NCBI RefSeq assembly: GCF_016745835.1
Contig: NZ_JAERVL010000001.1
Span: forward strand, 496,001-560,000
Source of the DNA: Caldalkalibacillus salinus
Lineage (GTDB): Bacteria > Bacillota > Bacilli > Caldalkalibacillales > JCM-10596
Length of the DNA stretch: 64,000 nt
Direction: 5' to 3'
Shown: positions 1 to 8,825 of the stretch, one piece after another
How the letters are laid out: each line of letters opens with the position of its first letter
Numbering within the stretch: position 1 is the first letter of the stretch
Made by a program: the position numbers and the translations under genes
Notes under the pieces: generated by a model
What the model was told of the DNA's origin: nothing
The model's database searches: none
The model's input: the letters and a program-made list of their open reading frames with translations, nothing else

Positions 1-201
1 CAAGGTCGTCAAGAGTCTGACCCGGATGCGCGTGCGCAAGTTTACAAAGAGGTACAAGAGAAGCTAGTTGAACTCGCACCAATGGTTTACATTCATCACC
101 AAGAGTACCTTAATGGTGTAAGTGATAAAGTAGACGGTTTTTGGGTAGACGCTGGCGGTATCTTCCAGCTACAAGACGTTACATTAACTGAAACTGAGTA
201 A
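1..201 (+). CDS. ABC transporter substrate-binding protein, family 5 (C-terminal end only)
   Basis: The window opens inside a gene read in frame 1 and ending in TAA at 199-201. The visible 66 residues contain an HHQEYLNGVSDKVDGFWVD segment and end in a QLQDVTL strand. This is the usual C-terminal end of SBP_bac_5 oligopeptide/nickel-binding lipoproteins, which capture peptides outside the membrane for an OppBCDF/DppBCDE-type importer. The N-terminus, lipobox and transporter subunits lie outside the window, so the substrate cannot be stated. A rho-independent terminator follows about 65 bp downstream, so this is the last gene of its unit. Confidence 0.75.
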   Translation, partial: QGRQESDPDARAQVYKEVQEKLVELAPMVYIHHQEYLNGVSDKVDGFWVDAGGIFQLQDVTLTETE

Positions 202-267
202 ATGAGTTCTAAGGCTACAGTGAAGGTAGACCATAGACTAGTACAGCAATGACTAGTCCGCTCATTA

Positions 268-305
268 GAAGGGTTCCGACTCATGTCGGAGCCCTTCTTT
301 TTTCG
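268..305 (+). terminator. Rho-independent terminator after substrate-binding protein gene
   Basis: The inverted repeat GGGTTCCGAC / GTCGGAGCCC (271-280 and 284-293, one wobble-type mismatch, TCA loop) is followed by a run of T at 295-303. It separates the transporter gene from topB. Confidence 0.85.
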
Positions 306-381
306 TCATCGAAATCAGAGTATGGTATAGTGTTAGAAATGGGCATGAACCATAAGAGAGCAGTAAGAGAGGATGTCAGAC

Positions 382-2583
382 ATGGCAAAGACATTAGTGC
401 TAGCGGAAAAGCCTTCCGTTGGTAGAGACATTGCGCGTGTATTACAATGCACGAAGAAATTGAACGGTTATTTTGAGGGACAACAATATATTGTTACTTG
501 GGCGCTAGGACACCTTGTGACACTTGCCGGCCCTGAGTCGTACGGTGAGAAGTATAAATCATGGAAGTTAGAAGACTTACCGATGCTATTCCCGACTCTA
601 AAATTAGAAGTAATCAAACAAAGTAGTAAGCAATTCCATACAGTCAAAAAGTTAATGCATAGAAAAGACGTTAGCCAAATCGTGATTGCCACTGACGCAG
701 GGCGTGAGGGGGAGCTTGTCGCCCGATGGATTATTGAGAAGGCTAACGTGAAAAAACAGTTGAAACGCTTATGGATTTCGTCTGTCACGGACAAAGCGAT
801 TAAGGACGGTTTTAAAAATTTGAAAAATGGTCATGCATACGATAACTTGTATGCATCTGCCGTAGCAAGATCTGAAGCGGATTGGTACGTGGGGCTTAAC
901 GCTACGCGTGCCTTAACATGTAAGCACAACGCCCAACTATCTTGTGGAAGAGTGCAAACCCCAACATTGGCCATTATCGCCAAGCGGGAGGAAGAAATCC
1001 GTCATTTCAAACCTCAGACGTACTATGGACTTAAAGCCTCATTGAACAAGGGGCTTCATTTGCACTGGCAGAGTGAAGGGGGCCAACACAAAACCTTCAA
1101 TAAGACCACGGCGGATGAGCTGCTTCAGAAAGTGAAAGATGAGAAAACAGCAAAAGTCATTGATCTTAAACAAACCCATAAAAAGTCCTACGCACCGCAA
1201 CTTTATGATTTAACGGAGCTTCAACGAGATGCAAACAAGTTCTTTGGTTTTTCGGCAAAAGAAACCCTATCTATCATGCAGAAGCTTTATGAACAACATA
1301 AAGTACTCACCTATCCACGGACAGATTCGAGGTACTTATCATCAGATATTATGCCAACGTTAAAGGATCGTATCAAAGCCTGTAGAGTGGGGCCATACAC
1401 AAACATAGCCGCAAAAGCATTGAAAATGCCACTTAAATTAAGCAAGCATTATGTAGATGATCGGAAAGTCACCGACCACCATGCCATTATTCCAACCGAA
1501 CAAGCGGTGCTTTTACAAGACCTCAATCAAAAGGAAAGAAAGATTTATGATCTTGTCATTAAACGTTTTCTATCAGTTCTTTTTCCACCATTTGAGTATG
1601 AACAAACCACAGTTCAAACGGCCATTGCAGGAGAAACGTTTGTAGCAAAAGGGAAAGTTGTACGAGCGAAAGGTTGGAAAGAGGTGACGGAACACCAGGA
1701 TCATGATGATGAGCAGACGGATGATGTACAAGACCAACAGCTTCCTCAGCTAACAAAAGGAGATACACTGAACGTTGTATCCGTCACACAAACAAAAGGG
1801 GAGACGAAACCACCTGCTCCCTTTAATGAGGCCACCTTGCTGTCAGCCATGGAGAATCCAGTGAAATATATGTCAGGTGAGGACCGAGCTGCAAAGGACA
1901 CGTTAGGCAAAACAGGCGGTCTAGGTACGGTAGCCACAAGAGCAGATATTATAGAAAAACTTTTCTCTAGCTTTGCTATTGAACAGCGAGGCAAAGGGAT
2001 ACACCTCACACCTAAAGGCAAGCAGCTACTAGAGCTCGTCCCTGAAGAACTTAAGAGCCCAGCCCTAACAGCAGACTGGGAGCAAAAGCTTGAACGTATC
2101 TCTAAAGGCCAATTGCCTAAGGACAATTTTTTACAAGAGATGAAAGCTTATGCCAAAAGTGTCGTACAAGAGATTAAGAACAGCGAGAAAACCTACAAGC
2201 ATCACAATTTAACGGGCAGTCGATGTCCTGATTGTGGCAAGTTTATGCTAGAAGTGAAGAACAAGAAAGGGAAAATGCTTGTATGTCAGGATAGAGAATG
2301 TGGTCGACGCAAAAACGTGGCTAAACAAACGAAGGCCAGATGCCCTCAGTGTCGTAAAACGCTTGAATTAAGAGGAGAAGGTGAAGGACAGATCTTCGCC
2401 TGTCAATGCGGTTTCAGAGAAAAACTATCAACCTTTAACAAACGTAGAGAACAAGATAAACAGCGCAAAGCTTCTAAAAAAGATGTACAACAATATATGA
2501 AGAAACAGAAGCATGACGACGAGCCATTTAATCCAGCATTAGCAGATGCCCTTTCAAAATTGAACTTGGATCAAGAGGATTAA
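382..2583 (+). CDS. topB: DNA topoisomerase III (type IA)
   Basis: A 733-residue type IA topoisomerase that relaxes and decatenates DNA through a transient 5' phosphotyrosine. The N-terminal TOPRIM motif reads LVLAEKPSVGRDIA, the acidic ATDAGREGEL motif follows near residue 105, and the catalytic tyrosine is Y311 in LTYPRTDSRYL. The C-terminus carries two Cys4 zinc-ribbon-like units (CPDCGKF...CQDRECG and CPQCRKT...CQCGF), as in firmicute TopB. I chose ATG 382 because the GAGAGG Shine-Dalgarno directly abuts the ATG at 373 and leaves normal spacing only to 382; MAKTLVLAEKPSVG is also the usual TopB beginning. The gene is monocistronic, with terminators on both sides. Confidence 0.95.
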   Translation: MAKTLVLAEKPSVGRDIARVLQCTKKLNGYFEGQQYIVTWALGHLVTLAGPESYGEKYKSWKLEDLPMLFPTLKLEVIKQSSKQFHTVKKLMHRKDVSQIVIATDAGREGELVARWIIEKANVKKQLKRLWISSVTDKAIKDGFKNLKNGHAYDNLYASAVARSEADWYVGLNATRALTCKHNAQLSCGRVQTPTLAIIAKREEEIRHFKPQTYYGLKASLNKGLHLHWQSEGGQHKTFNKTTADELLQKVKDEKTAKVIDLKQTHKKSYAPQLYDLTELQRDANKFFGFSAKETLSIMQKLYEQHKVLTYPRTDSRYLSSDIMPTLKDRIKACRVGPYTNIAAKALKMPLKLSKHYVDDRKVTDHHAIIPTEQAVLLQDLNQKERKIYDLVIKRFLSVLFPPFEYEQTTVQTAIAGETFVAKGKVVRAKGWKEVTEHQDHDDEQTDDVQDQQLPQLTKGDTLNVVSVTQTKGETKPPAPFNEATLLSAMENPVKYMSGEDRAAKDTLGKTGGLGTVATRADIIEKLFSSFAIEQRGKGIHLTPKGKQLLELVPEELKSPALTADWEQKLERISKGQLPKDNFLQEMKAYAKSVVQEIKNSEKTYKHHNLTGSRCPDCGKFMLEVKNKKGKMLVCQDRECGRRKNVAKQTKARCPQCRKTLELRGEGEGQIFACQCGFREKLSTFNKRREQDKQRKASKKDVQQYMKKQKHDDEPFNPALADALSKLNLDQED

Positions 2584-2680
2584 AAGAATAAATAAAATCA
2601 AACAGACGAATCAAACAACCAAACAGTTAAACAGAATCAAAACACCAAACCACCTGATTCATATTATAACGTCTAACCAT

Positions 2681-2740
2681 AAGGACCCCTCTAATGAATG
2701 TGTGATTTTCATTCTATCAAAGGGGACCTTTTTGTTTTTT
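2681..2740 (+). terminator. Rho-independent terminator after topB
   Basis: AAGGACCCCT (2681-2690) pairs with AGGGGACCTT (2721-2730) with one mismatch. An inner AATGA/TCATT helix extends it, and a T-rich tail (2729-2740) follows. Confidence 0.8.
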
Positions 2741-2949
2741 CATACGTCCCCTATGATTGGATTCTCGCACTAGTTCTAAAGTATTATTTTTCACTCCTCT
2801 ATTAGGGAGATGCCCTTTTCCAGAGGGGTATGACTATTGTCCCATACGGGCTCATGAGATTAATGTCGAATCCTATAAACGATAGAAATATCACCAAAAA
2901 CTAAATATAAAATGGAGAAGGTCATGCTTGGTTTAAGGATGGTGGGATC
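2741..2949. other. Intergenic stretch between topB terminator and lipoprotein gene
   Basis: The full topB-lipoprotein gap is 366 bp. Apart from the topB terminator I see no gene or RNA structure here. The last part carries the GGATGGTGGG-type ribosome binding site of the next gene. No convincing -35/-10 pair could be assigned by eye. Confidence 0.5.
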
Positions 2950-4080
2950 ATGTTGATTAATAAAAAATATCATTTTAAGTGTTTGAAACTCATAACTTCT
3001 TTCGGAGCCCTGTTCATCACCCTGCTTGTACTTCAGGGCTGTGTCAGTGTCAATACGCTTGATCAACCGAATGTTCCGGAGATTTTCACCTATGAGTTGG
3101 ATACCATTCAACCTGAACACGAAGAGGAAGTTCATGAATGGTTACAGGAAGTGCAAGATGAGGATCGAGGTGGAGAAGTTCACCAGTATAGTATTGATCA
3201 TTATGAGTATGTCTATGGTGTCGGTTACGAGGATGTACAAGTCCGATATATTTTAGAAGATCAACACAGTGCGGGATCATTAGATGTGCAACTCGTGAAT
3301 GGGAACGAAGAAAAAGAGATGCTCTTACAATTAGCTTACAATGATACCCTTTGCTGTGAGGACATTAGCTATAGCATAGGGGATGGTTCGCAGCAAGCAG
3401 AAATGGAACAGGTCGCCAAGACAAACGTTATCACAGAGGAGCAAGTGCTGAGGGATGCTCACTATTTTTTTGACCTGATAAAAGAAAAAGAGGTGTCCAC
3501 TTTGAGCCGGCTGTGGCTCAGCGAACATGGTACGGAGCAGTTTGATAGACAAACAGTTGAGGACAAAATGGCTAAGAGTGTAGCGTTATACCATCAAATG
3601 ATCGATTTTTCCGAGCCTGTATACGTTGAGCTTGGACAGTTTACGGAAGGACAAACGATTGTAGGAGTACGACTTGAAAATGCTTCCAATGATCAACAGC
3701 AAAAACATGAGGACCTTGTTTTAACTTATACAGATGGCAAGGTCAGTTATAGTAGCGACCTTTTCTCCTTTTATCCTGAAGCAGATGTGGCGCTCAATGA
3801 GTACGTTGCTACTCTTAAGCAGCAAAGCGTTGAGCGGTTAATCTGGCTGTTATATCCCGGCAATGCAGTGAAAGAAGAACAGGTCAAAGCGGGATTAAAT
3901 AGATATCTTGAAGGGTATGAATTAGAGACGTTGGAAGCTAGCATCATAGATTATACACCTGAAGACCATTTTATTGCTGTCATTGAAGATGACACTCAAG
4001 CCTTTCATGAGACGAATATCGTTTACAAGGATGGGCATTTCTCAATCGAAGACCCTTTTATGAAATCTGATTCGGATTAA
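2950..4080 (+). CDS. Secreted lipoprotein of unknown function
   Basis: A 376-residue protein starting with a basic N-terminus (MLINKKYHFKCLK) and a hydrophobic stretch that ends in the lipobox LQGC with the modifiable Cys at residue 31. It should therefore be a membrane-anchored lipoprotein on the outer face of the cytoplasmic membrane. The mature part is strongly acidic (many EE, EEV, DED runs), fitting an alkaliphile or halophile. I recognise no enzymatic domain. The segment EEQVLRDAHYFFDLIKEKEVSTLSRLW near residues 157-184 resembles helical parts of DUF3887/NTF2-like lipoproteins, but this is only an impression. It is transcribed alone and faces a convergent gene across a terminator. Confidence 0.7.
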   Translation: MLINKKYHFKCLKLITSFGALFITLLVLQGCVSVNTLDQPNVPEIFTYELDTIQPEHEEEVHEWLQEVQDEDRGGEVHQYSIDHYEYVYGVGYEDVQVRYILEDQHSAGSLDVQLVNGNEEKEMLLQLAYNDTLCCEDISYSIGDGSQQAEMEQVAKTNVITEEQVLRDAHYFFDLIKEKEVSTLSRLWLSEHGTEQFDRQTVEDKMAKSVALYHQMIDFSEPVYVELGQFTEGQTIVGVRLENASNDQQQKHEDLVLTYTDGKVSYSSDLFSFYPEADVALNEYVATLKQQSVERLIWLLYPGNAVKEEQVKAGLNRYLEGYELETLEASIIDYTPEDHFIAVIEDDTQAFHETNIVYKDGHFSIEDPFMKSDSD

Positions 4081-4127
4081 CCTTCCGAGATAATCTAAAC
4101 CAATGTGCATGAGAAAAATGTACATAC

Positions 4128-4160
4128 AAAAGAGGGACACCTTTAAAGATGTCCCTCAAG
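4128..4160 (-). terminator. Terminator for the copper-amine-oxidase-N-like gene
   Basis: GAGGGACA (4132-4139) pairs perfectly with TGTCCCTC (4150-4157). On the minus strand it is followed by a CTTTTGT tail, so it terminates the gene read leftwards from 5127. Confidence 0.7.
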
Positions 4161-4185
4161 CTTATCGTTTAAGCTATACATACCA

Positions 4186-5127
4186 CTACATGCCTGAATT
4201 GGCAGCTTCTTGTACTTTCTGTTGCATGCTCTGTTGGATGCGCCCGTCTTTGTGTCTTGTACTGTTTTGGAAATGAATGCAAAAATGTCCGTTATACCCG
4301 TTGTTTGTGATCTTTTGTACACTATGTGGAAATGAGTGCATAGCCGCGGCTAACTTTTTATCGCCAAACTCTAAGATAATAGCCCTCGGAGTCCAGGAGT
4401 AGCTTCCACCCCATAGTTCTTTCATCACTTGAGCATCGCTCGCTGTCAGCGGTTCACTATCAGCATGGTTTGCGCCATAAGTGCGCTTCACTTTAAAAGT
4501 ACGCCCCGTCTCTACATCTGTAACGGTGGCCTCAGTGCCGATTGGAAAGGCGTTGTTCGCTACTGACCAATCTAAGACTTCTAATTTCACTTCGTCCAAA
4601 CCGAGTGTCTCCAGTTCCACTAAGTTAGTGTCTCCAATGAGCGCTGTTTTGTATTGGGCGTCCCAGGCCACTTCAAGCCCTAAGGCTTCACTGACAAAGC
4701 GTAAGGGTACCATTGTTGTCCCTTTAATTAATTGAGCGGAGGGCATATCTACTTTTTGGCCATTAATCGTAGCCCCTCGTTGCCCCGCTACAAATGAGAT
4801 ATTCATATCCTCTTTCGTAATCGTCACGCCTTTTGTCTTTTGATCCCACTTCACCTTAGCACCGACAGTTTCCGACACATAACGGATGGGTACATAAGTT
4901 GTCCCATTGCTGATAAAGGGTGAATTCTCAAACTGTTTCACTTTACCATTAATCACAATATTGACGTGGTGACTTACACTGTGTGCCTGTGCCGTAGGTG
5001 TTTCTAGCGTATGCATGGCCGGCATAATGAGAAGTGTAGTGGCTAAGAATGATTTCATGATAAAAGAGCCAAAAGATGTTTTTTCTTTGTGCTTTTCTGT
5101 TGGATAGTGATTGTTTTTTGTGAACAT
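4186..5127 (-). CDS. Secreted protein with copper amine oxidase N-terminal-like (stalk) domain
   Basis: A 313-residue exported protein. A hydrophobic signal segment (FIMKSFLATTLLIMPAMHTLETPTAQA) precedes two copies of the Cu_amine_oxidN1-type beta repeat: GTTYVPIRYVSETVGAKVKWD (residues 75-95) and GTTMVPLRFVSEALGLEVAWD (about 131-151). These repeats are common in cell-surface proteins of firmicutes and do not imply oxidase activity. The C-terminal third (DWSVANNAFPIG... to NGYNGHFCIHFQNSTRHKDG) is a conserved extension seen in similar Bacillus proteins; its function is unknown and its His/Cys residues could bind metal. An AAGGAAGG site lies about 10 bases upstream of ATG 5127. An internal start at the MKSFL methionine would give a more typical signal peptide. 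Confidence 0.75.
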   Translation of the reverse strand: MFTKNNHYPTEKHKEKTSFGSFIMKSFLATTLLIMPAMHTLETPTAQAHSVSHHVNIVINGKVKQFENSPFISNGTTYVPIRYVSETVGAKVKWDQKTKGVTITKEDMNISFVAGQRGATINGQKVDMPSAQLIKGTTMVPLRFVSEALGLEVAWDAQYKTALIGDTNLVELETLGLDEVKLEVLDWSVANNAFPIGTEATVTDVETGRTFKVKRTYGANHADSEPLTASDAQVMKELWGGSYSWTPRAIILEFGDKKLAAAMHSFPHSVQKITNNGYNGHFCIHFQNSTRHKDGRIQQSMQQKVQEAANSGM

Positions 5128-5730
5128 AATGCTCTTACCTTCCTTATTGATATTTTATGAAATACAGAATGTACAATTGCAGGAGTAAACGAGTAAATAT
5201 GCAATATAATTTTCTATAAAACTATGAATCTATCAATCTATGAATGGACCAAAATGAGCAGCAGAAACCATTTCGGTCACAATCATGATCGGCGAGGTCA
5301 CCGACGATCATTTATTAGAAGCAAAAATATGTACACCGAAAAGCGTTAAGCAGCCGTTCACATCACCTTGTGATAGGTATCAATATCCTGTATTAAATAT
5401 ATTTTTACACGGATAGGGCTTCAAGCCTAGTGGTAAATCATAGCAATTTATTTCATTTGCAAGATTTTCGACAACACAATTCAATAATAGACAAAAAAAT
5501 AAAAAAATACAACCTGGATATTGAACAATTTTTTAATGTTTGGATAGGACTATAAGCATGGGGAGATACAATTTATGACGGTTTGCGAGACTATTGACCT
5601 TCGACGTTGGGACTATCTTTACAAAGAGTGTTGATAGAGACTAAAGAAAAACGGTAAAGTGGACGAAATTAAAAGAGGGTATCTACATTAATAAATAAAT
5701 TAATCGGAGAAAAAGAAGGGGTTTTTTGAC
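5128..5730. other. Long intergenic region, no gene seen
   Basis: About 600 bp of AT-rich DNA between a leftward and a rightward gene, so it should hold two promoters. I found no supported coding region; the longest candidate, a 19-codon frame at 5576, lacks context. An imperfect inverted repeat, TGATCGGCG / CACCGACGATCA, lies near 5287-5310. No riboswitch or tRNA was recognised. Confidence 0.5.
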
Positions 5731-6405
5731 ATGATAGGTTTCCTAAAAGAAGTCCATCAAGGATTACTTCATCATTTACTACTACGTAGTCATAATAAGA
5801 TGATTCAGTTGTTCGTCCAGCTGTTTTATATATATAGTGGACTACTATTTATTTACTTTAGTATGAACGACTCGCTAGGAAGAAGTTTGTTCGTTCTTAT
5901 CTTTTATTTTGGGATGATATACGTCAGTTGGTTTGTGATTCATCTCACTTTCGTACTTGTACAACGCGTTATATTTCGAGACATTGATAAGCTTTGTCAA
6001 AAGATTGAACTGATGTTTAAACCGGAGAGCAAATACTATGATCACCATACCTATCTTGAACATGAGGCAGCATTCAAAACATCAGATATCGTTAAAGAAG
6101 ATAAAGTCCCTCACACAAAATTACTATCGTTATGGGCCTATAATTTAAACGCTAAGAAACCGATCATCACATTATTATTGCCGTTTTTGGTCGTATGGTA
6201 TTTTGTCGTGTACCAGAATCCCATGTTACAAGTGTTTATTGGTAATATCGCAGGGGAGCATTTCGGGGGCTTTGACTACCAATACTTGAAGTGGTCACTT
6301 GAAGCGTTTACGTACCCTTACATATTTTTCATTTATTATCTTAATATGAGTAGAATCGATAAGTGTCTAAGAAAGATTACACTATTAAAAGAACTTAAGT
6401 CGTAA
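5731..6405 (+). CDS. Integral membrane protein of unknown function
   Basis: A 224-residue protein with an amphipathic N-terminus and two hydrophobic hairpins: LFVQLFYIYSGLLFIYFSM plus LFVLIFYFGMIYVSWFVIHLTFVLV (residues 25-75), and IITLLLPFLVVWYFVVYQNPMLQVFIG (about 145-172). Another hydrophobic segment follows near 188-203. A charged cytoplasmic-like segment of about 70 residues separates the two halves. GAAGGGG about 10 bases before ATG 5731 is a fair ribosome binding site. It may be co-transcribed with kynA, which starts 73 bp downstream, but I see no functional link and recognise no family. Confidence 0.65.
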   Translation: MIGFLKEVHQGLLHHLLLRSHNKMIQLFVQLFYIYSGLLFIYFSMNDSLGRSLFVLIFYFGMIYVSWFVIHLTFVLVQRVIFRDIDKLCQKIELMFKPESKYYDHHTYLEHEAAFKTSDIVKEDKVPHTKLLSLWAYNLNAKKPIITLLLPFLVVWYFVVYQNPMLQVFIGNIAGEHFGGFDYQYLKWSLEAFTYPYIFFIYYLNMSRIDKCLRKITLLKELKS

Positions 6406-6478
6406 TCATGTTATATTAGATACTGATAGCGTATAAGAGACATCACATTTTTAAATTGAAGTAATAGGGGGAGCTAAT

Positions 6479-7336
6479 ATGACCAAAAAACATGATGACA
6501 ATGCTAAGGAAAACGCTTACGGATCTGATCACATTCACACTGATTTTAAAAAAGAGATGACTTATGGTGACTACCTACAACTTGATAAGATACTAACAGC
6601 GCAGAGCCGACTGTCTGACCACCACGACGAGATGTTATTCATTATCATACATCAGGCCAGTGAGCTCTGGATGAAGCTTATATTACATGAAATGGGAGAA
6701 GCAAGGAAAAGCATTTTACAAGATGACTTAGAGCCTGCGTTTAAGATGCTTGCTAGAGTCTCTCGAATTCAGCAACAGCTCATCCAATCTTGGGATGTGC
6801 TGTCGACATTAACGCCTGCGGAATATATGCAATTTAGAGATAAACTAGGGCATTCCTCAGGATTCCAATCTTATCAGAACCGTTTAATAGAGTTTATGAT
6901 GGGACACAAAAAAGAACATGTCCTCGCCGTTTATGAACATCAACCTGAGCTATACCAAACTCTGAAGGACGCCATACAGGAAAAAAGTATTTATGACGCT
7001 GCGATTATAGCTATGGCCAAAAGAGGATTAAATATAGATCGTGAATGTATGAACCGAGACTGGTCTGAGGATTATGAGGCCAATAAAAGTGTTGAAGAAG
7101 CTTGGCTACAAGTCTATCGTGATGTCAATCAGTATTGGGATTTATATGAATTGGCAGAAAAACTTGTAGATATTGAAACTAAGCATCAGCAGTGGCGGTA
7201 TAATCATATGCTGACGGTTGAGCGCATTATCGGACATAAAATGGGGACTGGTGGATCAGCTGGTGTATCATACTTGAAGAGGGTTGTGGACCATCGCTTC
7301 TTCCCAGAACTATGGCAATTAAGAACGAATTTGTAG
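6479..7336 (+). CDS. kynA: Tryptophan 2,3-dioxygenase
   Basis: A 285-residue heme dioxygenase that opens the indole ring of L-tryptophan to N-formylkynurenine, the first step of the kynurenine pathway. Family marks are the [13 protein letters not shown] opening, [13 protein letters not shown] with the distal-pocket His, [13 protein letters not shown] with the substrate-carboxylate Arg region, and the C-terminal [24 protein letters not shown], which contains the proximal heme His and the GTGGS loop. Length is normal for bacterial enzymes. A GGGGGAG site precedes ATG 6479. kynB (formamidase) and kynU (kynureninase), often adjacent in Bacillus, are absent from the flanks; the next gene is unrelated and a terminator follows. 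Confidence 0.95.
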   Translation: MTKKHDDNAKENAYGSDHIHTDFKKEMTYGDYLQLDKILTAQSRLSDHHDEMLFIIIHQASELWMKLILHEMGEARKSILQDDLEPAFKMLARVSRIQQQLIQSWDVLSTLTPAEYMQFRDKLGHSSGFQSYQNRLIEFMMGHKKEHVLAVYEHQPELYQTLKDAIQEKSIYDAAIIAMAKRGLNIDRECMNRDWSEDYEANKSVEEAWLQVYRDVNQYWDLYELAEKLVDIETKHQQWRYNHMLTVERIIGHKMGTGGSAGVSYLKRVVDHRFFPELWQLRTNL

Positions 7337-7468
7337 GATACTATGGGGAAGCTATGAATTAGCTATGCTACTTTCAAGCCAATATAAGCAAATCTTAGCT
7401 AAGCAAGTCATAACGTATACTATTAATAAAGAATGAATGTGTTATATATAACTAAAGTGCTAGATTGT

Positions 7469-7497
7469 AAGGGGTAGTCAAAGGACTACCCTTTTTT
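7469..7497 (+). terminator. Rho-independent terminator after kynA
   Basis: The perfect inverted repeat AGGGGTAGTC / GACTACCCTT (7470-7479 and 7484-7493) with loop AAAG is followed by TTTT. Confidence 0.9.
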
Positions 7498-7683
7498 GAT
7501 GGAGCTGACTAACGGTTTCTTTCGCTCATTATAATTACCCTGTATTAAATCGTTAAGAAAAAAATAACTCGAGGGTTATTGGAAAGCCTAAGTAAATATA
7601 ATAGACTATTAGCGTAAGGGAAATGTTGGAAAAAACAGATTCGAGAACACGCTTTCCTATTTTAGTGAAGGAGGTGATAATGC
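7498..7683. other. Upstream region of the HAAS-domain gene
   Basis: The kynA-HAAS gap totals 347 bp. Beyond the terminator the DNA is AT-rich and ends in an optimal AAGGAGGTGATA ribosome binding site (7671-7679). No gene is seen. Confidence 0.45.
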
Positions 7684-8316
7684 ATGAATCATCCTTTAAT
7701 AGATGATTTTATAAAAAGTTTAAGAAAAGAAATGAATGATCTTCCTGCAAATGAACAGGATGAAATACTACAAGAAATCAATGATCATATTTGTACAGAG
7801 GTTGAAGAAAAGAAATTTGAGGGGAAGGAAGAACTAAAAGCGATTACAGAAACGATTCAAAACTTTGATAAACGTCATTTTAATCTTCTTAATGAACAAT
7901 ATAAAAATAATAGAGAAAGTAGTTTTGAGGGAGATAGAGATTATGGCTTCGACATGACATTAGCGGCAGCTGTCGGAAGTTTAGGGGCTTTATCTATACC
8001 GATCTTGAGAGGAAGTTTTAACTTAGGTTCTATGCTTCCTTGGATACTTTTTCTTATTAGTGGGCACTTTGTCTTATTTATATACTTTAGCAGACGAATG
8101 AATCAGTATCGAACAAAAACACTACAAAAAACGTCTAAAATCCTTGTTCCGTTGTTAGCAGTTCCATTTGCTATGTATACAATAAACTTAACAACAAATG
8201 GGGTCATAAGTTATTTTTCTACTATTTATTTAATGATTCATGTCTTCGTTATATTCATCATATATGTCGCTTTTCGATCTCTTTATCATAAACATAAGGA
8301 TATGCTTAAATCCTAA
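7684..8316 (+). CDS. HAAS/DUF1700-type membrane protein
   Basis: A 210-residue protein. The first 70 residues (FIKSLRKEMNDLPANEQDEILQEINDHI) match the helical HAAS/DUF1700 type domain, often paired with PadR regulators and stress-sensing membrane modules in firmicutes. Four hydrophobic segments follow (LAAAVGSLGALSIPIL, LPWILFLISGHFVLFIYF, ILVPLLAVPFAMYTINL, IYLMIHVFVIFIIYVAF). An AAGGAGG motif sits 9 bases before ATG 7684; the ATG at 7680 is out of frame and stops after eight codons. No PadR gene is adjacent, so a regulatory partner is not identified. Function remains inferred from the domain only. Confidence 0.7.
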   Translation: MNHPLIDDFIKSLRKEMNDLPANEQDEILQEINDHICTEVEEKKFEGKEELKAITETIQNFDKRHFNLLNEQYKNNRESSFEGDRDYGFDMTLAAAVGSLGALSIPILRGSFNLGSMLPWILFLISGHFVLFIYFSRRMNQYRTKTLQKTSKILVPLLAVPFAMYTINLTTNGVISYFSTIYLMIHVFVIFIIYVAFRSLYHKHKDMLKS

Positions 8317-8544
8317 GGATGACCGTCATGTTACTATGGCACTATCTCTAACATAGCCATCCAAAAATGAGATGAAATTAAAGTCTCATCTATCACGATG
8401 GTAAAAACAGTGGTAAAAAAGGATCAGATGACTGCTAAAACCATAAAAATACTACAACAGTGGAAGAGAGAATGAAATAGAACGTGACACCTATCATGAC
8501 ACATAGTTGGAGCGGTTTTGCCCTTTGACAACACGCACGATATT

Positions 8545-8580
8545 AAGGCTTAGGAACTATAACCTAAGTCTTATTTTTAT
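8545..8580 (+). terminator. Rho-independent terminator
   Basis: AAGGCTTAGG (8545-8554) pairs with CCTAAGTCTT (8563-8572) with one wobble, followed by ATTTTTATT. It lies about 230 bp beyond the HAAS-domain gene and probably ends that transcript. Confidence 0.7.
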
Positions 8581-8715
8581 TAGGAAAAGTCAGGGGTGTA
8601 TGGATGATAAAGCTTGACATAAAAAACAGTCTTTCCCAATAACCAGTCCACGATTCTTCTGTTACGATGAATTTAAGCGCCGTAGCGCTACAAGTTTGAG
8701 GAGGTGTTTAGTTTG

Positions 8716-8766
8716 ATGCACGTTGCACAACGAGAAAACACCCAAGACAGGCACCACAATGTTTAA
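8716..8766 (+). CDS. Possible 16-residue leader peptide upstream of the subtilase
   Basis: ATG 8716 begins MHVAQRENTQDRHHNV and is preceded by GAGGAGGTG at about 8699-8705, a stronger ribosome binding site than the one in front of the protease itself. It ends 59 bp before the protease start. The peptide has no hydrophobic or recognisable motif. It could be an attenuating leader or a chance frame with a good site. Low confidence. Confidence 0.2.
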   Translation: MHVAQRENTQDRHHNV

Positions 8767-8825
8767 AACATTCATCTATGTATGAGGAGATGGATGAAAA
8801 TCTTTTGTATTGGGGGAGTTAAATA

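Larger units (their letters stand above)
8317..8825. other. Intergenic region with terminator and possible leader peptide
   Basis: About 500 bp separate the HAAS-domain gene from the protease gene. It holds a hairpin terminator (8545-8580), a TTGACA hexamer at 8614-8619 without a good -10 at the right distance, and a 16-codon frame at 8716-8766 with a strong ribosome binding site. I see nothing else. Confidence 0.5.

Noticed and set aside
373-381. ATG 373 as topB start
   Set aside because: It directly abuts the GAGAGG ribosome binding site; ATG 382 has normal spacing and matches the family start.
5576-5635. 19-codon frame in the long gap before the 224-residue membrane protein
   Set aside because: Weak ribosome binding site, no motif and no coupling to the next gene.
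8614-8619. TTGACA as the -35 of the protease promoter
   Set aside because: No acceptable -10 hexamer at 16-18 bp; promoter left unassigned.
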